64,000 nucleotides of DNA from Actinomycetes bacterium (lineage in GTDB: Bacteria; Actinomycetota; Acidimicrobiia; Acidimicrobiales; RAAP-2): contig JAJXUK010000002.1 of the NCBI GenBank assembly GCA_021782915.1, positions 39,417 to 103,416 on the forward strand, read 5' to 3'. The notes under the pieces were generated by a model that was not told the DNA's origin, ran no database searches, and worked only from the letters and a program-made list of their open reading frames with translations. Shown here piece after piece: positions 62,475-64,000 of the stretch (positions are counted from its first letter, which is position 1; each line of letters starts with the position of its first letter). Made by a program: the position numbers and the translations under genes.

Positions 62475-63410
62475 ATGATTCTTCGAAGGTGGGCGGTTGC
62501 TCGTCGCGCGAGCGCGGTGATCGTGATGTCGATGGGGCTCGTCAGCGCTTCGGCCAGCGCGTCGAGCGCGCCCTCGGCTCGACACTTCCCCGACGTCGCG
62601 CACGTCACACCGGGCAGCGACTACCTGGCCCTCGGTGACTCGGTCTCCTTTGGCTATCGCGAATCGACGACGGTGCCCGCCCCTGACTACAGTTCGGCCG
62701 CCAACTTCGTGGGCTTCCCCAAGGATGTTGCCTCCGCTCTCGGTCTGCACTTGGCGAACGCCTCGTGCCCCGGTGAGACCTCGTCGAGCTTCCTCAGTGC
62801 CAGCGCGCAGAGCAATGGCTGCGAGAACCACATCAGTGCGACGGGAGGGCTCGCGGCAGGGGGGTACCGAACGCTCTACCCGCTGCACGTGTCGTACACG
62901 GGCAGCCAGATGGTCTACGCACTGCATTTTTTGAAGGTGCACCCGCGAACCACTTTGATCACGCTGATGATCGGGGCGAATGATGGCTTCATCTGCCAGG
63001 AGATCACGACGGACCAGTGCACATCCGGGAAGGAGTTGGCGCCCGTCCTCGCGACGGTCACGAAGAACGTGGCCACCATCTTGCACGGCCTGCGGGTCAC
63101 CGCCCACTACAAGGGTCAGATCGTTCTCGTCAACTACTACTCGACGGACTACTCGAACGCGTTGGCTTCGGCGGGTAGCCAAGCGATCAATCAGGCCCTG
63201 GACCAGGGCGGTGCTGGATTCAACGTGGAGATTGCTGACGGCTACGCCGCCTTCAGCCAGGCGGCCCAGTACTCCGCGGGCAACACGTGCAACGCCGGCC
63301 TACTCACGCAACTGTACACGGGCAGCACCATGACGGGTTGCGGGGTCCACCCGAGCGTGGGTGGACAGGCGATTCTCGCTCAGACGGTGGAGTCCGTCGT
63401 GCACAAGTAG
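62475..63410 (+). CDS. Secreted SGNH/GDSL-family hydrolase
   Basis: A 311-residue secreted esterase-like protein. The signal peptide starts MILRRWAVARRASAVIVMSM, with a probable cleavage around residues 27-35. Block I is YLALGDSVSFGY with Ser56, block III is MIGANDGF (Gly-x-Asn-Asp), and block V is CGVHPSVGG with the catalytic His. Cysteines may form disulphides. It probably cleaves lipid or polysaccharide esters outside the cell. AGGGGGA precedes the ATG; the ORF track start (62421) is less likely. Confidence 0.9.
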   Translation: MILRRWAVARRASAVIVMSMGLVSASASASSAPSARHFPDVAHVTPGSDYLALGDSVSFGYRESTTVPAPDYSSAANFVGFPKDVASALGLHLANASCPGETSSSFLSASAQSNGCENHISATGGLAAGGYRTLYPLHVSYTGSQMVYALHFLKVHPRTTLITLMIGANDGFICQEITTDQCTSGKELAPVLATVTKNVATILHGLRVTAHYKGQIVLVNYYSTDYSNALASAGSQAINQALDQGGAGFNVEIADGYAAFSQAAQYSAGNTCNAGLLTQLYTGSTMTGCGVHPSVGGQAILAQTVESVVHK

Positions 63411-63543
63411 CGTCACGCGGTTCTCACGGTAGTTGGGGTTCTCGGTGACTCGGGGCGCGACTTCGCGCCGAGCGTGTCATCGAGTTCGGCCCTGGGGACT
63501 GTTCGCGCGGCCAGGGTGTCGCTCATTTGCGGGAAGCCTTGTT

Positions 63544-63579
63544 GGTGGGGGATTTGGGCAAAGAGTGTCTGTCCTGTTC
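63544..63579 (+). repeat. 36-bp direct repeat, copy 2
   Basis: Begins GGTGGGGGATTTGGGCAAAG and ends CCTGTTC, with the same length and orientation as copies 1 and 3. It lies 134 bp after the SGNH gene, so copies 1 and 2 flank the remnant and the SGNH gene. Confidence 0.65.
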
Positions 63580-63803
63580 AGGATGAACCGCCCCTGACGT
63601 AGGCATCCGGATGCAGCCAGCGATCGTCTGTCGAGGCTGTGCCTCCATGCTGCAGCCCTGGGTGTGGCGTAGCGCTGGATCTCGCGGTCAAGGGAGCACT
63701 TGCGGCCCGAGAGGGTCGCGGGGCCCCACCCACAGACAGTTCGCGGGTGCCATCTATCTGCCGACCAGGCAAATTTTTGTCCGAACGTTTGGGGGATCTT
63801 TTC

Positions 63804-63830
63804 CGTAATCCCCCGTGGTGGGGGATTACG
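63804..63830. repeat. Perfect 11-bp inverted repeat overlapping repeat copy 3
   Basis: CGTAATCCCCC and GGGGGATTACG are exact reverse complements around GTGGT. No T tract follows. It could be a bidirectional terminator or a recombinase end. Confidence 0.75.
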
Positions 63831-63852
63831 ACAAAGGGCAAAGTACCTGATC
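63817..63852 (+). repeat. 36-bp direct repeat, copy 3
   Basis: Begins GGTGGGGGATTACGACAAAG and ends CCTGATC. It is less like copies 1 and 2 in the centre, where bases have changed to complete the adjacent palindrome. Confidence 0.6.
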
Positions 63853-63930
63853 AAACTATCTAGCTGAGACCGGCCGTTGACGTCCCTTGAAGTGGTGTAA
63901 TTTCCCCGGTCCTTCGTGAAGGCGGGCCAC

Positions 63931-63978
63931 CGGAGTATTTCTTGATGTGTCCATCCAAGACACGAAGGGAATACTCCG
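63931..63978 (+). promoter_or_regulatory. Nested hairpin in the leader of the partial CDS
   Basis: Outer arms CGGAGTATT (63931-63939) and AATACTCCG (63970-63978) are perfect complements; inner arms GTGTC and GACAC (63947-63951, 63959-63963) are also perfect. The Shine-Dalgarno GAAGGGA lies inside, and the outer right arm ends at the base before the ATG. Folding would hide the ribosome-binding site in longer read-through transcripts, as known for some transposase genes. Confidence 0.7.
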
Positions 63979-64000
63979 ATGACCCACCATGATTTTGACC
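63979..64000 (+). CDS. Partial CDS at the window edge (putative transposase start)
   Basis: An ATG followed by codons for THHDFD, cut by the window end. GAAGGGA lies 8 bases upstream. Too short for family assignment; called only because of the ribosome-binding site and leader structure. Confidence 0.45.

Larger units (their letters stand above)
63888..64000 (+). mobile_element. Apparent left end of an insertion sequence (truncated by the window)
   Basis: From TTGAAGTGGTGTAATTTCC onward the base composition changes. A leader hairpin and a strong ribosome-binding site precede a new ATG. The arrangement (terminal sequence, leader hairpin, transposase start within about 100 bp) is that of an insertion sequence, perhaps of the IS256 type, but the family cannot be confirmed without the rest. 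Confidence 0.4.

Overview
The window is the chromosomal replication-origin region of a GC-rich actinobacterium. The evidence is the order rsmG-jag-yidC-yidD-rnpA-rpmH / dnaA-dnaN-recF-DUF721-gyrB-gyrA, a cluster of ParB-binding parS palindromes at the left edge, and the actinobacterial cell-envelope signalling block fhaA-fhaB-pstP-pbpA-pknB-crgA. The class is probably Acidimicrobiia or a relative, but this is only an impression from gene content and compactness. Genes left of dnaA are on the minus strand and the dnaA-gyrA block is on the plus strand, as expected for replication outward from an origin in the dnaA-dnaN gap.

Layout. 1-912: seven parS sites, four of them bounding three tandem repeats of about 170 bp. 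913-4100: RNA and protein biogenesis genes (rsmG, khpB/jag, yidC, yidD, rnpA, rpmH). 4101-12947: initiation, clamp and gyrase operon with candidate oriC. 12944-23716: FrnE-like oxidoreductase, CoA-transferase, ABC-F protein, heterodimeric ABC exporter, Hsp20, a P1B-type ATPase fused to a hemerythrin domain, and DUF2277. 23621-31696: a two-permease ABC exporter, a UvrD-type helicase under an apparent LexA box, and a fused indolepyruvate:ferredoxin oxidoreductase. 31775-38479: a translationally coupled glycan set (GT4, alpha/alpha-toroid protein, GH130), an M50-CBS site-2 protease and another ABC exporter. 38705-41556: VOC protein, DUF885 protein, a small ORF and tRNA-Leu(CAG). 41643-47675: the envelope signalling and transpeptidase cluster, which lacks rodA. 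47676-52311: acyl-CoA enzymes, pirin and a class III aminotransferase. 52414-61577: secreted DUF4232-like proteins, an MFS exporter, an ABC exporter and small soluble enzymes. 61578-64000: an accessory edge with three copies of a 36-bp direct repeat, a gene remnant, a secreted SGNH hydrolase, long hairpins and the apparent left end of an insertion sequence running off the window.

Genes in most blocks overlap by 1-4 bases (ATGA, GTGA, TTGA, TGATG), so many are probably translationally coupled. The most notable observations are the parS/tandem-repeat array, the LexA box over the start of an apparently leaderless uvrD-like gene, an Asp-to-Asn change at the quinolone position of GyrB, the missing rodA together with an altered SxN motif in PbpA, the glycan triad, and the repeats and hairpins at the right edge. 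No CRISPR array was seen. All assignments come from reading the sequence; no database search was run.
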